This document shows positions 12,801 through 24,097 of a stretch of 44,867 nt of DNA, piece after piece. The position numbers were made by a program, and so were the translations under genes. This stretch comes from Mnemiopsis leidyi (taxonomy: Eukaryota; Ctenophora; Tentaculata; Lobata; Bolinopsidae). The stretch's first letter is position 1. The number at the start of each line of letters is the position of its first letter. The stretch spans positions 91,947-136,813 of the forward strand of contig JH156065.1 of the NCBI GenBank assembly GCA_000226015.1, written 5' to 3'. Below the pieces are notes generated by a model that was not told the DNA's origin, searched no databases, and saw nothing but the letters and a program-made list of their open reading frames with translations.

Positions 12801-15800
12801 ACCTCACGTCGAAATAATGTGTGGAGCTGATTAGATTGTATAAGCATGCGGAAATCTTTTTAAAATATTTCCAATCAGTTGCAAACAGCGTTTGGAACAA
12901 GAGGTCACGTGACAGTGTGACTGTGTTGATACCCAGGAGGGTTATTAGCAAGACCAATACACACCACAGGGCTGGAGTTGTCTCCGCAGGGCGAGGCTTC
13001 CATCAGACTCGTCAATTTCTTATCTAGACGATCATAGATCGTCTAAATAAGAAGATAATTGTCCATGAACATAACCCATAACATCACCCAAAGGTGGTGG
13101 TCTCCATCGCTGTAAAATTGTGGTTAGTACAAATTGTATATGTCAGCGCTAATCCGTAGATGGGGGCCTAATGGTCTAATGTAAGTAGTTTTGCAGCGCC
13201 TGCTGGATAGTCCTAATGTCAGGACAAATTTGCAAATAAATAGAGACTAATTCTCCACTTTTCATGATAATTTTTGGTTTAATACTCTTCCTAGCTTGAA
13301 CACTTTGTCTTTACAACTCATCCTATCCAGAGGAGGAATAGGACACTGTTTCATGTGATAAACTTCACACGGTCTCCTGACCGAGGGAGGGAGATTATTC
13401 TCCAGGAAAATAAGTGCCCATTACTGAGGTGATAACACATGTTATATAACACACAGAGTGCGTAGTTAGCTGTGAAGTGCTCTTTTTCAGCCGGAAGTAT
13501 TAGCCTGTCAGTCGGGAGGATAACGTGCACTGGAACACTAAGTCTGAGAAGGGAGGACTCTATGTGCGTCGTTTATTATAGTTTAGACTAGGACGGGTCC
13601 GCTTTGTCATTTGTCATGTCTTGTCACTTTCTTCTTGTGTGTAGGTGTGTAGCTTTGTAGCTTTCCACCGTCATGTTGCTTACTGTCAAGATGTCTTGGA
13701 TTTGGTAATGATTGCTGAGATAGCAGACTGGCGTGGTGGTGGGAGTCTTCTGTGAGGTTTACCACGAGTGTTACAGTTATGGGATCTCTGAGTGATACGT
13801 ACTTCCTTTTATGCAAAAGAAGAAGATTGTTGTTCAACGAGTTGAAATTTAAGGAGGAATGACATCACCTAGGAAAATAACGTAATTAGTATTTAGTGGT
13901 TACAATGACGAATATTAATCATGTTTATTTCGGAGTACAATAGCAGTGGTTAGAGTTCCCCAGTTCCATGCTGTTCATGATCTTTTTCCTGTTGTCGTTT
14001 CCTGCATTACAATGAAGGCAACCATCTATAGAGAAACCTCGAGATTGAGGATCATTAATTCGTCTTCCCGCCATTTTAATCATAATCTCGACGGATTGGT
14101 TTCCCGCCATTTGTGCCCTTTATTAATCTGCACTATTCCAGTGTCCATTAACCCCTGCAAAACGCTAATCACGGGAACCATGTGCATGTGGCATCTGTTT
14201 TTGAAAATCCCGCCAACAATTATCATATTAATGATAGCGAAAAGGTATTGAGAGAGAGCACTTACTCAGCTCTGCGCTTACCACCATGACCACCCCCCTT
14301 AGGGCATGAAAACACATGACGACCGTTCCCGGTTCCCATTGGCTCTGTGATCCACGTGCGGTGGATCCAGGCAAGTGATTGGGGGACAATCAATGATCTG
14401 GATCCTGCCATACAGCACGACTGTAGTCAGCATACACCTGTACGCCAGATAGCATGGCCCAGCTAGCGCCCGAGAAAGGGAGGTGAAGACGCAGGGACGC
14501 TAAATTACTTACTGAGCATTCTGAGGGGCACGTGCGCGCGCAGCACCCCTCAGGAGCTGCCCACGTGACTCTGAGTGTGCCACGTGTCAACTCGTTCGCT
14601 GCTCTGATTGGTCGTGACGTCACTCTGGCGATGCGCCAGGTTAATGCTACAATATTTCCCGTCCTTCTCTCGCCGTAAAAATTACCAATCTTAATTAGGG
14701 TCCCTCTCTTGGTCCACGTGCTCCTTAAAATCTTGTATGTCAAATGATGAAATCAGTAATTATAGAGGAGTAAGCAGTGGTAGCCGGCCGTAAAACAATG
14801 CAATCTCGCCGTTCAAAAACAAATGGTGTTTGCCACGTGCTCCGAGGGTCCAATCAAAGTGTAGACATTTGTCCCGTGACTGCACCTCAATACCTATCAT
14901 TCGCTTTTTGCACTCCACCATTTCACCTGAAGTGATATCTCTGATCCTTTCTTCCTCTCGATTTGAGCCAATGGAAAAGATTAATCACGGTCCTCCGGGA
15001 ACCGCTGTTAAAACGGAGGCTATTATCTGACAGTAATTACAGAGTTTTGTATTCAGATTTATCTAAGAGAGTTTGAATATTTATTTTTTACTCCTAGTAG
15101 TTGTTCTGAGTGTAACACTGTCAGATACTGGACGTTAAACTGCTACAATAAAGCACCTCTCCACTATTGTAAATCTAACTTCTCCCTCTACACAGGTAGA
15201 CGAATGGGTGAACAGAAACATAGACGATCTACCCAAAATCTTAGAATCAAACAGTCCCGTGAAAAAGCCTTGGAGTGATGTTGATCAGGTCAGTTACTCA
15301 TCGAATAAATATCTAGCTTGAGAATTATAATTTTAATCATAATAACTTTCATCGATTGGTCTAAATTTCGAGATAGTATCTGAAAAGAAATCGGTCTGAC
15401 TTTTTAGTATCTTTCGCCCCTTGTAGCTACATTCATGTTACGCCTCTACTACCGCAGGCTAAAGCTATCGACTCAATCAAGCGAGCTCTGGTGCAGATCA
15501 CAACAAGTTACAAGAAAGAGAACCAGGAACCAACGCCCGTTAGTTGCAGTGAAGTTATCGACTCTAGTTCCACCATCAAGAGCAGGGGAATTCTCACCAC
15601 CCAGCAACCCAGATACGACAACTTAGTGAGTAATCTGATTGGTAGTTTAACTTGAATGTTTTGTCTTTTGTAGTTTACATTAGGTGCTTACTGGATTTGG
15701 ATTGTTTTGTTTGCCTACTCGATGTATTTTCATATTTGTGGATGTCCCTTACCAATAGCTTCCCATCTAACTTTGCAGTGTTTTAAGTGCTCGTATCGAT

Positions 15801-18800
15801 CTAGACTTACTGTGTCTCAAGTTTAGAGAAAATCATTCCATAAGGCGAGAAACACCAATCAGAAAAGTAGAATATGTCATGTTCATTATTCATGATGTGT
15901 AAATCTTCCACTACTTGCGTTCTAGTAAGGCACATTCTTGAGCCCTGCGCCAGAAGGTCCAGACGAAAATTAATAATAGTATCAGTAAAACAATTATAAC
16001 ACGCATCGGTCACAGTTTGCTTTTTGGCACGAGCCTGAGTTCGTTACAAATCGTTGGTGGTCACCAGGATAAGAAAACCGGATTATAAACTAGTCCCCCT
16101 CTCTCTCTTGGGCTCGTTCCTGCTGCCCCGAAGGGGCCTGATCAGTGAAGTTGGGATTCATTTGTCAGAATTGTAGTTGGGTTCAGTAACGTGGACAACA
16201 AGTGGGGTCAGTAATCTGGTTTGAAATGCCTCCACGTGATTTATATCCCGATAAATCAGATTTGAAACGGATAGTGTTATTTTAGTATCTGACAGGCCCA
16301 GGCTGGCCTAGAGGCAGTTCGAACACGAGCTTTAAACAAAGTGTAGGGAAGAAATACTGAAATTGTTAAAAACGAAGAATGTCAACAAATTGGACCGATT
16401 GTTAAAATTTTTTTCACTGAATATTTGTCGCTAGGGATAAGTCACGTTTTTAAATTTTAGTTATTAGTATTCTTAAGATCAAGAGGCATAACTTAGGACT
16501 CTACAATGGAACTCGACTACTACCCATACGGAATTGAAGCGACCAACAGCGTATGAAGCTACAGAAACACACAAAATAGACACACTAAAGCCTAAATAAA
16601 AATAGGAAACCTACACTTCTAAAATTAACACTTCGACTAACACAACAACTAACACCCAACACCCCCAGGGAGCAGCTCCAGCCAGTCACACGACCCTATC
16701 TCAGTCCCTCCCTCCCCACTCTCAAGGTCCCGTCATGAAGGACGTGTTCTACGGGGGACAGGAAAACGTGGAGAACACAGGACAATACACCACATGTTAT
16801 ACTACTTACCGTAAGTTATTTCGTTCTTTTTTTCTGTACTGGTCACCATAAGTTATTATTTCGTTCTATTTTCCTGTACTGGTCACCATAAGTTATTATT
16901 TCGTTCTATTTTCCTGTACTGGTAACCAAGTCGTTAGCTGGGTATTTGTCAGTGAGGTAATCCCCCGAGAATAAGTTACCTTGTCACACTACACAATCTA
17001 CCCGTGTTCTCTAACCCTCCCCTCCCCTCCAGAGTCAGTACCTGCAGAGCACCCCGGTGTCTACAAGTCGGAGAAACAAACCCCACAACAACAGGGCGGT
17101 CCTCTACCGGGACAGTACCACTACTTCCCGGAGGTGTCCCCGTCTCGTCCCGAACAACCCTACCCGTCCCCGCCCCGCACTGACACGGACATGATGTACT
17201 CCAGTCTGAACTACAGTCCCCTGGTCCCGGGCTGGCCTCAACCTGCTGGTCCGGTCAGACAGCACTACACCTCCCCCCAACAAGGACTTAACTGGAACGA
17301 CCATGCTCCCGTCACGGTAAGAGCAACTTTGTTGTCAGTTGTATGTGCTCTGTTTTGTTTAAGTTGTATGTGCTCTGTTTTGTTTAAGTTGTATGTGCTC
17401 TGTTTTGTTTAAGTTGTATGTGCTCTGTTTTGTTTAAGTTGTATNNNNNNNNNNNNNNNNNNNNNNNNNNNNNNNNNNNNNNNNNNNNNNNNNNNNNNNN
17501 NNNNNNNNNNNNNNNNNNNNNNNNNNNNNNNNNNNNNNNNNNNNNNNNNNNNNNNNNNNNNNNNNNNNNNNNNNNNNNNNNNNNNNNNTATGTGCTCTGT
17601 TTTGTTTAAGTTGTATGTGCTCTGTTTGTTTAAGTTGTATGTGCTCTGTTTGTTTAAGTTGTATGTGCTCTGTTTGTTTAAGTTGTATGTGCTCTGTTTT
17701 GTTTAAGTTGTATGTGCTCTGTTTTGTGTAGACATTTGTATGTGCTCTGTTTTGTTTAAGTTGTTTGTGTTCTGTTTTGTTTAAGTTGTATGTGCTCTGT
17801 TTTGTTTGACACTATATCAACTACAGTCAGTACTCTGCACTGTATTGATACTACATGGATCTATAGTCTCTAGTCCCTCGCTAAACGAGGTGAATATCAC
17901 ATTACACTTACCCCCTCTTCTTACCCAGGACTGCATGTCACCCACTAACCAAGTGTACGTGTCGACCCCCAGCTCACCAGACGTCCCTCTCACCCCACCC
18001 GACGAAGCTGACTCCAAACCTAAAACTCTCAACTCTCTCTCTGACTACAGCCTTCAGGTTAGCCCCTCTTTCATTTTATCTTCTTTATTAATTTCCTTAG
18101 TGTCAATTTGTGGTAAGACGTCACAGTAGCCATCCCATTCTTAACTTTGTGAGCAGTGATGATAATCATAAAGAAAGTTTTAAAACTTCCATGCAGCCCT
18201 AACTAACCCCCAACCTCCGCAGAACCTTAACGATTTGAACAAAGAAATGAGCGACATGTCCTCCGCCCACGGGCCGGGTAAAGTTTGCCACCCGATGGAG
18301 GTGTTCTGTACGGTCCCTGGACGGCTTTCTCTCTTGTCCGGCGCTAGCAAGTACAACGTCACCATTGGAGAAGTCCAGCGGAGATTGACTTACCCTGAGT
18401 CCCTCAATGTCAGCCTGCTAGGAGGAGTTCTCAGAAGGTATTGGTTGTTTTGTTGTTTACCTGTTTCGTAATTATCTGTTTTATTCATGGTCTGCTCTTT
18501 CCGATTTTCTGTTTCGTTAATGTTATCTTACGTTCTTCATAAGCTAAAACCTGTCAGAACTTTTAACTTCTCATTTTATTCTAAAATATCTAGAATCTCC
18601 TAACATAGAATCCTTCCCCAGAGCTAAAGCCAAGAACGGTAACCATGCTCTAAGGTCGCAGTTGGAGGAACGAAACATCACGATTCCCACAGGACGACGA
18701 AAAGCTGCATCTGTCTCCCTTTTCACATCTCTTCTTGAAGGTCAGCTTCTTTTGCAATATTGCGTGCTTTTACTGAAGTATTTTTCATTTGTCAAGTATG

Positions 18801-21800
18801 TCATTTTTGGAGAGATTTGACCTTTTGTAAAAGCTGGCCTGGATCCAACTGGAATTATTGACTCAGTAGCTTGTCATAGACTCTTGTAGGACGTGTGTAT
18901 TTGATAGTAAAGGATTTCTTGGCCTATTGTCTCCGATAATTTTGCTATAATTCCGCGCTAAACCCAACTCAGTATTGGCTTCGTCCCCTTAGAGTGGTAG
19001 CGTTACTATCAAACTCGCTCCCCACGTGTAAACGATCTAAAGTTGCCATTGGTTACAGCTCCCTCACGTGACTGAATTTGGAGGTTTTGATTTGTTGGCT
19101 TTTGGGGGAGCTGGCGTGCGCTGCGAACCCATCTAATGCAATCAAAAGTTCTATAAATCCAATTTACAATGAGCTACCAGTCTTAAGTAAACACTGGCGC
19201 GTGCCGAACGAATTAGGGCTACTTTACAAAAATATTCATGACATTTAGTGGGGCTACCTTTATCGGACGAAGGCGATTAAAAGTTCAGCTATGGCAAATT
19301 CTGCTTCTTCAGACAGAGCTTTAAAAAGTGGCATTTCCTGAACTTCCAGCCCAACAACAGAGGAAGTTGTAAAGTTCCATCCAATTTTCAAGGGATGAAA
19401 TGAGATTATGTGTTGGGTGCACCGGGCCGGTGCGGTGCCCTGTGCACAGCTGGCCATCAAGGAGGTTTTTCTCTGTCTCTCTGTGTGATCCACAATTAAA
19501 TGTAGACGAACGAGTTGGAATTTGAACCCATGAAGTTTAATTTAGCTCCACTTTTTTCCATCGATATTGGTAGGTCAAGGGATTAAGGGAAGAAGCTAGC
19601 TATCTGCGTGCATTTAACCACGTATTTCTATTCCTTATAAAACAACCAACAGTTTTTGCGATGACATGAAATTGTCTAAAAGTCCTCTATCAGCCACACA
19701 GTCCTAGCAACTTAAGACCATTTCAATTTTTGAAATTTGTAAAAGGTCTCAGACACCTTAGCTGAATGAAATCCTTAAATGGCATTAATTTCTGTGACAC
19801 TTGGGCTGCTGTCTGTAGTTAAACGTAAATCCCCCTATCTAATCATAAACTTGGGTCGATGCCATCGTGATCCCCCAGTCCACCTAGCTGAATGAGAATA
19901 AATCTAATCTTTGTTATCAGAGTGCTCCGCATCCTCTCGCCGAATATTCTGTTGATTTTATTTATTTGTAATACAGCATAATGATATCTGCACCCTTATG
20001 GCCACATTTGATCATTACCGCGATCTAATTTTGTTTGGAGAAAGGTAATTGCGGTGAAAAGGTCTTTGTTTATTCTGAATTCTGATGCTTGAAAATATAA
20101 ATCTAATTAATGCAATTTACGTTAGATGCTAGTTTAAGGTTGATACTAAAACAACGACTAAGTTTAACGGAAATCGTAATCTTAATCAGAGGTTGAATAT
20201 GAAATCAGTGTGGTATTTGTTAGTCATTAGTAGAAAAGACTCGGTAACATAGCGGTAACACAATGTAACTTCATTGCATTTGTTAGTCATTATTGGAAAA
20301 GACTCGGTAAAGTAGCGGTAACACAATGTAACTTTGTTGCATTTGTTAGTCATTAGTGGTAAAGACTCGGTAACATAGCGGTAACGCAATGTAACTTCAT
20401 TGTAACTTGATTGTAACTCAATAAATATCTTGATACTGTGCTAGCTGTTAGATTTTATCCTGAATTTCTAGATCACACACTGCGATAAGTTCAAAAAACA
20501 CACGATCTTGTAGTCTGATGTAAATTGGTCAATGATTTAGGTTAAATGAGACACTATTAACGGTCCACCATCAACAAGGTGTCCTGATTTCCTCTAAATC
20601 GTACGATTTAAGACATCAGTACAGTGTCTGTGTACGGTTGCAAGCTGGCCCTCATTACATCATCTATCGACACAAGTCCTAGCCAATCACATGATGGTTT
20701 AATCTGGGTTCGACCAATGAGAGCGCATATACCTGTCACGTGACAAGTTTTCCGGTCTCGATGTAAACAGCTGGTAATGTTGACTAATAGACCGTATAAC
20801 AGTTCACATAAGTGTCTTGGTCCTAGAAAATCACGTCACTAAAACCAGGACTGACATCATGGAAATGATGCAGGATTCATTAGAAACGTGATGCGTTATT
20901 AATAATTTCGTAGATTTAATCATGTTAATGAGCGGACTAGATTTATCCATAGCAATTAATATTGATTAATACCAAATTTAAATAATAAACTTCTGTGATG
21001 CGGTGGTAGAACAAAATCACAACTTTCAAGAGTAATGTCATCACAACTTTCCAGTGTAATGTCATCACAACTTTTCCAGTGTAATGTCATCTAGCTTGCT
21101 AATGTGAAGTCATCACAACTTTCCAGTGTAATGTATAATATTACAACTGATATCTTATATTGCGATATCTAACCGATCCATCATTTCCAGGTGAATCAGC
21201 TCAACTCGCCAACGATTTCAACACGCTCTGTGAAAAGTTCTTCCCTTGTCGGGAGCTGGCCAAAGCAGCAGTTATAAACGACTCTCACCGCTACCACATC
21301 CCCCAAGAGCAACATCTGCAGCGAGTCATGAACACAAAGTAAGTTTACTGCAATCTTTATTCAGATCCAAATACACCGTTGGTAGGATTGTACAGCAGCG
21401 CGCACCCTCCCGTCATTTTATTCTCTTCGAATGAGGGTCGGACAAAGTCAGACAATTGGTAGGAATATCTTGAAAACTGATTAGTCTGGTCCACAATACC
21501 AACAAGACTACTAAAAGAATAATAGAAATGTCTACAGACTCCATACTTTTCACACAAACTAACTCTAGCCATACCAATAAATGAAATGTCTCCATACTTT
21601 TCACACAAACTAACTCTCCCTCCCTTTTGCAGACAGATGATAACAGACCTACAAGAGCTGATGGAGATGAACGTTGTCAAGAACAACGAGATAATGAACA
21701 CTCAGGGTGTGGGTGGTCACCACAACGTCCCCTGCCCCCAGCTCATGACCTTCGAACTGCTCACTCACGGCTTCGGAGCTAGCGCTCTTTCAGCTGCTCT

Positions 21801-21855
21801 TAACGTGGTCCAGACTTATCTGGATGAGATGGTGAAGTGTATGACCCTGCAGTGA
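6890..21855 (+). CDS. TFAP2: Transcription factor AP-2 (TFAP2), ten exons, 551 aa
   Basis: This is a sequence-specific nuclear activator that binds GC-rich sites as a dimer. Exons: 6890-7024, 15196-15288, 15458-15625, 16669-16810, 17033-17316, 17929-18057, 18223-18437, 18622-18740, 21191-21338, 21633-21855. Phases agree throughout (1656 nt). Residues ~318-551 are the conserved DNA-binding and helix-span-helix region: [40 protein letters not shown] near 415, then the dimerisation part with [12 protein letters not shown]. Residues ~180-275 are Pro/Tyr/Gln-rich, as in AP-2 activation domains. Exons 1-3 (residues 1-132), with a basic patch near 19-34 (KRRF, RKRQK), do not resemble vertebrate AP-2 N-termini; exon 1 is tied to the gene only by matching phase and good splice sites. 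The protein stops soon after the dimerisation domain. A 5'UTR intron 6801-6878 is possible. An AATAAA lies at 22318-22323. Identity is certain for exons 7-10 and likely for 4-6; the 5' end is tentative. Confidence 0.88.
8634..9065 (+). other. Long frame broken by one TGA
   Basis: A single frame is open for 143 codons except for one TGA at 8874-8876. The second half has a protein-like end ([18 protein letters not shown]). I recognise no family. The stretch also carries CCAAT-type motifs on the minus strand, a CACGTG (8853) and gctatggcaac (8985), so it may equally be regulatory DNA that happens to be open. Confidence 0.12.
9951..10028. repeat. 26-bp tandem repeat, 3 copies
   Basis: Three almost identical 26-bp units start at 9951, 9977 and 10003. 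Each contains agatacttccacacagacag; only the third base of the unit changes. It lies inside the proposed TFAP2 intron 1. Confidence 0.85.
10709..11272 (+). other. Unassigned 187-codon open frame without internal Met
   Basis: This is the longest open frame in the left 20 kb, read from GTG at 10709 to TAG at 11270-11272. It has no methionine codon, so it could only be an internal exon or a chance opening. The last third is Arg/Ser/Glu-rich ([13 protein letters not shown], then [11 protein letters not shown]). I recognise no domain and found no convincing flanking exons. A GC-rich patch with small hairpins follows directly. Confidence 0.15.
11539..11826 (+). other. Unassigned 95-codon open frame
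   Basis: The frame is open for 95 codons with a Trp- and aromatic-rich translation ([27 protein letters not shown]). It begins at GTG after a T-rich tract and ends at TGA. No family is recognised and no linked exon found. It may be an exon of an unknown gene or chance. Confidence 0.12.
12691..12757. repeat. 20-bp tandem repeat, 3.4 copies
   Basis: The exact unit gtgtgtttgtctgcttgttc repeats at 12691, 12711 and 12731 and continues partly to 12757. It lies in the proposed TFAP2 intron 1. The repeat stays open in more than one frame on the minus strand, which explains spurious repetitive peptides there. Confidence 0.9.
13017..13053. repeat. Inverted repeat with 3-base loop (17-bp stem, one mismatch)
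   Basis: TTCTTAT, one mismatch, then TAGACGATC (13025-13033) pairs with GATCGTCTA (13037-13045) and ATAAGAA (13047-13053) around the loop ATA. It could form a hairpin in DNA or RNA. No gene role is evident. Confidence 0.7.
16811..16927. repeat. ~40-bp tandem repeat, 3 copies, starting at a splice donor
   Basis: The units resemble taagttattatttcgttcta followed by ttttcctgtactggtcacca. The first unit (37 bases) begins exactly at the donor of TFAP2 exon 4 (ACC|GTAAGT). Later copies read ccataagtt, so the GT is lost and they are not extra donors. Confidence 0.8.
17338..17806. repeat. 25-bp minisatellite interrupted by an assembly gap
   Basis: The unit is gttgtatgtgctctgttttg plus tttaa, repeated many times with small deletions (copies with gtttgttt). 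A gap of 144 N (17445-17588) lies within the array, so the true copy number is unknown. It lies in TFAP2 intron 5, about 20 bases after the donor at 17317. Confidence 0.92.
20216..20404. repeat. 63-bp tandem repeat, 3 copies
   Basis: Units start at 20216, 20279 and 20342, each containing gttagtcatta and agactcggtaa. The length, 21 codons, keeps the minus strand open and produces a spurious repetitive peptide (YRYVTES, MTNKCN). It lies in TFAP2 intron 8. Confidence 0.88.
21013..21133. repeat. 24-bp tandem repeat, about 5 copies
   Basis: Units resemble tcatcacaactttccagtgt followed by aatg. The fourth is diverged. The array ends about 55 bases before TFAP2 exon 9. Confidence 0.8.
21388..21455 (+). 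mobile_element. Miniature mobile element, copy 2 (68 bp)
   Basis: It has the same 37-base head and 17-base tail as the copies at 855 and 24044, with a 14-base middle. It is flanked directly on both sides by the perfect 9-base duplication TTGGTAGGA (21379-21387 and 21456-21464), which marks it as an insertion. It lies in TFAP2 intron 9, only 50 bases after the donor. Confidence 0.75.
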
Positions 21856-21863
21856 GAGTGTCA

Positions 21864-21919
21864 TGTCACGCGTTACATGTCACGCGTTGTAATATGTCAC
21901 GCGTTACTTGTCACGCGTT
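21864..21919. promoter_or_regulatory. Four tgtcacgcgtt motifs directly after the TFAP2 stop
   Basis: The 11-mer TGTCACGCGTT occurs at 21864, 21878, 21895 and 21909, with spacings of 14, 17 and 14. The first starts 9 bases after the stop codon. Each contains ACGCGT, and a CACGTG follows at 21929. It may be a 3'UTR element, an enhancer or simply an irregular tandem repeat; function is unknown. Confidence 0.5.
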
Positions 21920-23000
21920 GTTCTGCTCACGTGCTGGTGAAGATGTTGAAGATGATGGTTAAGAAATGTTGTTCAGAGATAGACTCAGAGAGACTCGAAT
22001 TAGGATTAGGGTATAAAGCGAACTCAGATATTATTTGTCAAAGTTTGACAAACAAGTGTTGATCAAGATGATGAAAGATTGGCGTTCTGTTTTTAGAGAC
22101 GATTTCAGAAGATAAGATCTAATATTTTTATTACTCTTTAATTTATATAATTTATTTGATGTTTTATTTCTAAATTTATTTTTATGACATACCAAACCTT
22201 TATCTTTATACAATTTGAACCGTGAATTTCAAAACGTTTGTATCGCTGGACACATAGCACACTTTTAAAGGGAACAGAGCTAGTAAATTGTGTATAGATA
22301 TGGTTTTTGTGTTTTATAATAAATTTCTACGCGGTTTTTATTTTTGTAGATACCAGCTACGGATTCTGAAATATCGAGTTTTATTTCTCTTTAACTTGAA
22401 GTTGAAGGATATTAGGGAGGGGTTACGGCCATCAGTACGTGATGAAAATGTAATCTTGTCTAGAAATTTTCCTATTTCTGAAAATACAGCAAGCAAACCA
22501 ACTGAAACCGAGAGTTACCGTTGACTTAAAGTTTTTTAACAGGGAAGAAGGAGGCAGACAGCAGAATTGAATAACTTTAACATTTTAAATCCAAGACATA
22601 AGAATAAGTAATTTCGGGATCATTGGAGGAACTATGATCATTGCTTTAATAGGAGCTGTAGTAGGAAAATAAATTCCAAAAGTAATCAATGATTACTATA
22701 ATCATAATGTATATCGTTGTATATGAATATCTTTTTATAAACAACTAGATTCCTAGTCATACTCATAAACCTAAAGAGGTACCTGACTCAAAATGAAGAA
22801 TATTGAGGAATACTAACAGAAAAAACACGTCTGTCTTTTCCCTTTCTGTAAAAAGTCTCCGACTCCAAACTCCAAAAGTCTCTAAACTTTACTCGCAAAG
22901 TACATGATTTTTCCATTTCAAATTAGTTGAAGCAGTACATATTGAGTTTGTTGCTGATAAAGAAGTTTTACCGATAACTGGTAGTGACTTTGGCATTAAA

Positions 23001-23676
23001 ATGGTTTTACTCGTAAAGGTTATTGTTCTTTTGGTTTTAGTTCAAGTTTCAATTTCAGGTAAGCCGAAAATCTTATAATTGTATATAACGACATAGACAG
23101 AAACGGCTGCGTTTCTATGATCAATGTTTTAAATCTTATATTTACCATCAAAAATAACTCAAATTTAGCTATAATTACAGTAAATAGTAGCAGTACTTTA
23201 GTTCCGCCACTGCGATTCCATGTCACACGTGTACCTTACAGTTACCATGTCACACGTCTACCTTACAGTTACCATGTCACACGTGTACCTTACAGTTACC
23301 ATGTCACATGTGTACCTTACAGTTACCATGTCACATGTGTACCTTACAGTTACCATGTCACATGTGTACCTTACAGTTACCATGTACTCACATGAGTATT
23401 GTTGAACCAATTATATAAAGTCACCAATGAATAACAAATTTTCATATTTCAGGTTGCCCGAGATCCCACATTCGCTCCTTCAACAATGGCAAACACTGCT
23501 GCAATTCTAAAAGTGACAGGACAACATTAATTCTACCCTCTGACATTAAATGCCGCAACATAGGAACAAGACGGCAAGCAGCTAGAAATAACTATGAATG
23601 TTGTGATGATTATGTCCCCTGTCCAAATAGTGAAGATATTGGCTGTCCCCAATCTTCAATCTTCTGGGGTGCTTAA
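23001..23676 (+). CDS. Small secreted cysteine-rich protein, two exons, 93 aa
   Basis: Exons are 23001-23058 and 23453-23676 (282 nt; the junction splits a Gly codon). Exon 1 is essentially a signal peptide (MVLLVKVIVLLVLVQVSIS). The mature part of about 74 residues has eight cysteines including two CC pairs: GCPRSH, then GKHCCNSKS, C near the middle, YECCDDYVPC and GCPQ. The pattern recalls small CC-containing extracellular proteins of invertebrates, but I cannot name a family and infer no function. The single intron contains a 27-bp minisatellite. The neighbouring gene also encodes a secreted Cys-rich protein with a different cysteine pattern. Confidence 0.72.
23218..23385. repeat. 27-bp minisatellite, 6 copies plus a partial
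   Basis: The unit is ccatgtcacacgtgtacctt plus acagtta, at 23218 and every 27 bases to 23379. The first and third copies carry CACGTG; the second has ACGTCT and the last three CATGTG. Because 27 is divisible by three, two plus-strand frames stay open and give artificial VTMSHVYLT repeats. It lies inside the intron of the 93-residue gene. Confidence 0.92.
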
Positions 23677-24043
23677 AGGTTTCATTTGAAACAAACATTT
23701 AAAAGTCCAAATCCAAGTTTATTAGTTTAAAATTTATTGAGTTGAGTTTTCATTTAACTAAGCTAAATTATTAAGTCAACTAGATTTTGCTTATTTATCT
23801 GCATAGATGACACTCTTGCTTAGCCAACATAGTCCTGTGACTCGCTCTACTTTTCCGCTAAGCTCGCACATAACAGGGATACACGTGTTTAGCAAATGAC
23901 ACTCTGCCTTGTTATTCCAGTTTTATAGCGGATGTAGTGTAATTGTCCGGGTGTAGTGTACGCGCGATAAGCACCTACAAAGTATTCGCAACTGATTTTA
24001 TAGAGTGCATTTTCTGCAGAATTTCTACCAGGTAAACAGCTCT

Positions 24044-24097
24044 TTGTCTGACTTTGTCCGAGAATAAAATGACGGGAGGGTGCGCGCTGCTGTACAA
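24044..24097 (-). mobile_element. Miniature mobile element, copy 3 (54 bp)
   Basis: Read on the minus strand, this is the 37-base head joined directly to the 17-base tail, lacking the middle found in the other copies. The 8-base duplication ACAGCTCT abuts both ends (24036-24043 and 24098-24105). It lies in the spacer between the two secreted-protein genes. Confidence 0.75.

Larger units (their letters stand above)
7025..15195 (+). other. Proposed first intron of TFAP2 (8.2 kb)
   Basis: The intron runs from CAA|GTATGT to CACAG|GTAGAC. It contains many CACGTG boxes (7961, 8333, 8853, 11085, 11125, 12231, 12265, 12905 and a run of six between 14353 and 14840), CCAAT-type motifs and tandem repeats at 9951 and 12691. 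It also holds a hairpin at 13017-13053 and a GC-rich patch at 11265-11400. Several exon-like frames lie inside it but none could be joined to TFAP2 with matching phase. If exon 1 is wrong, this is ordinary upstream DNA. Confidence 0.45.
18741..21190 (+). other. TFAP2 intron 8 (2.45 kb)
   Basis: The intron separates the exon ending in the GRRKAA segment from the next part of the dimerisation domain. It contains CACGTG at 19024, 19064 and 20738, CCAAT-type motifs near 20690-20730, a 63-bp tandem repeat and a 24-bp tandem repeat. No exon-like frame with matching phase was found inside. Confidence 0.75.

Noticed and set aside
12507-12957. Overlapping minus-strand frames with [11 protein letters not shown] repeats
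   Set aside because: They are frames through the 20-bp minisatellite at 12691-12757, with no conserved sequence outside it.
17418-17609. Frame spanning the run of N
   Set aside because: The open frame exists only because N cannot be read as stop; it is repeat plus gap.
19494-19545. tRNA-like box B on the minus strand (ggttcaaattcc)
   Set aside because: No box A at the right distance and no cloverleaf pairing.
20186-20389. Repetitive minus-strand peptide (YRYVTES, MTNKCN)
   Set aside because: It arises from the 63-bp tandem repeat, whose length is divisible by three; it lies in an intron of TFAP2 on the other strand.
23117-23405. Repetitive plus-strand peptides (SHVYLTVTM)
   Set aside because: Produced by the 27-bp minisatellite inside an intron; two frames are open for the same arithmetic reason.
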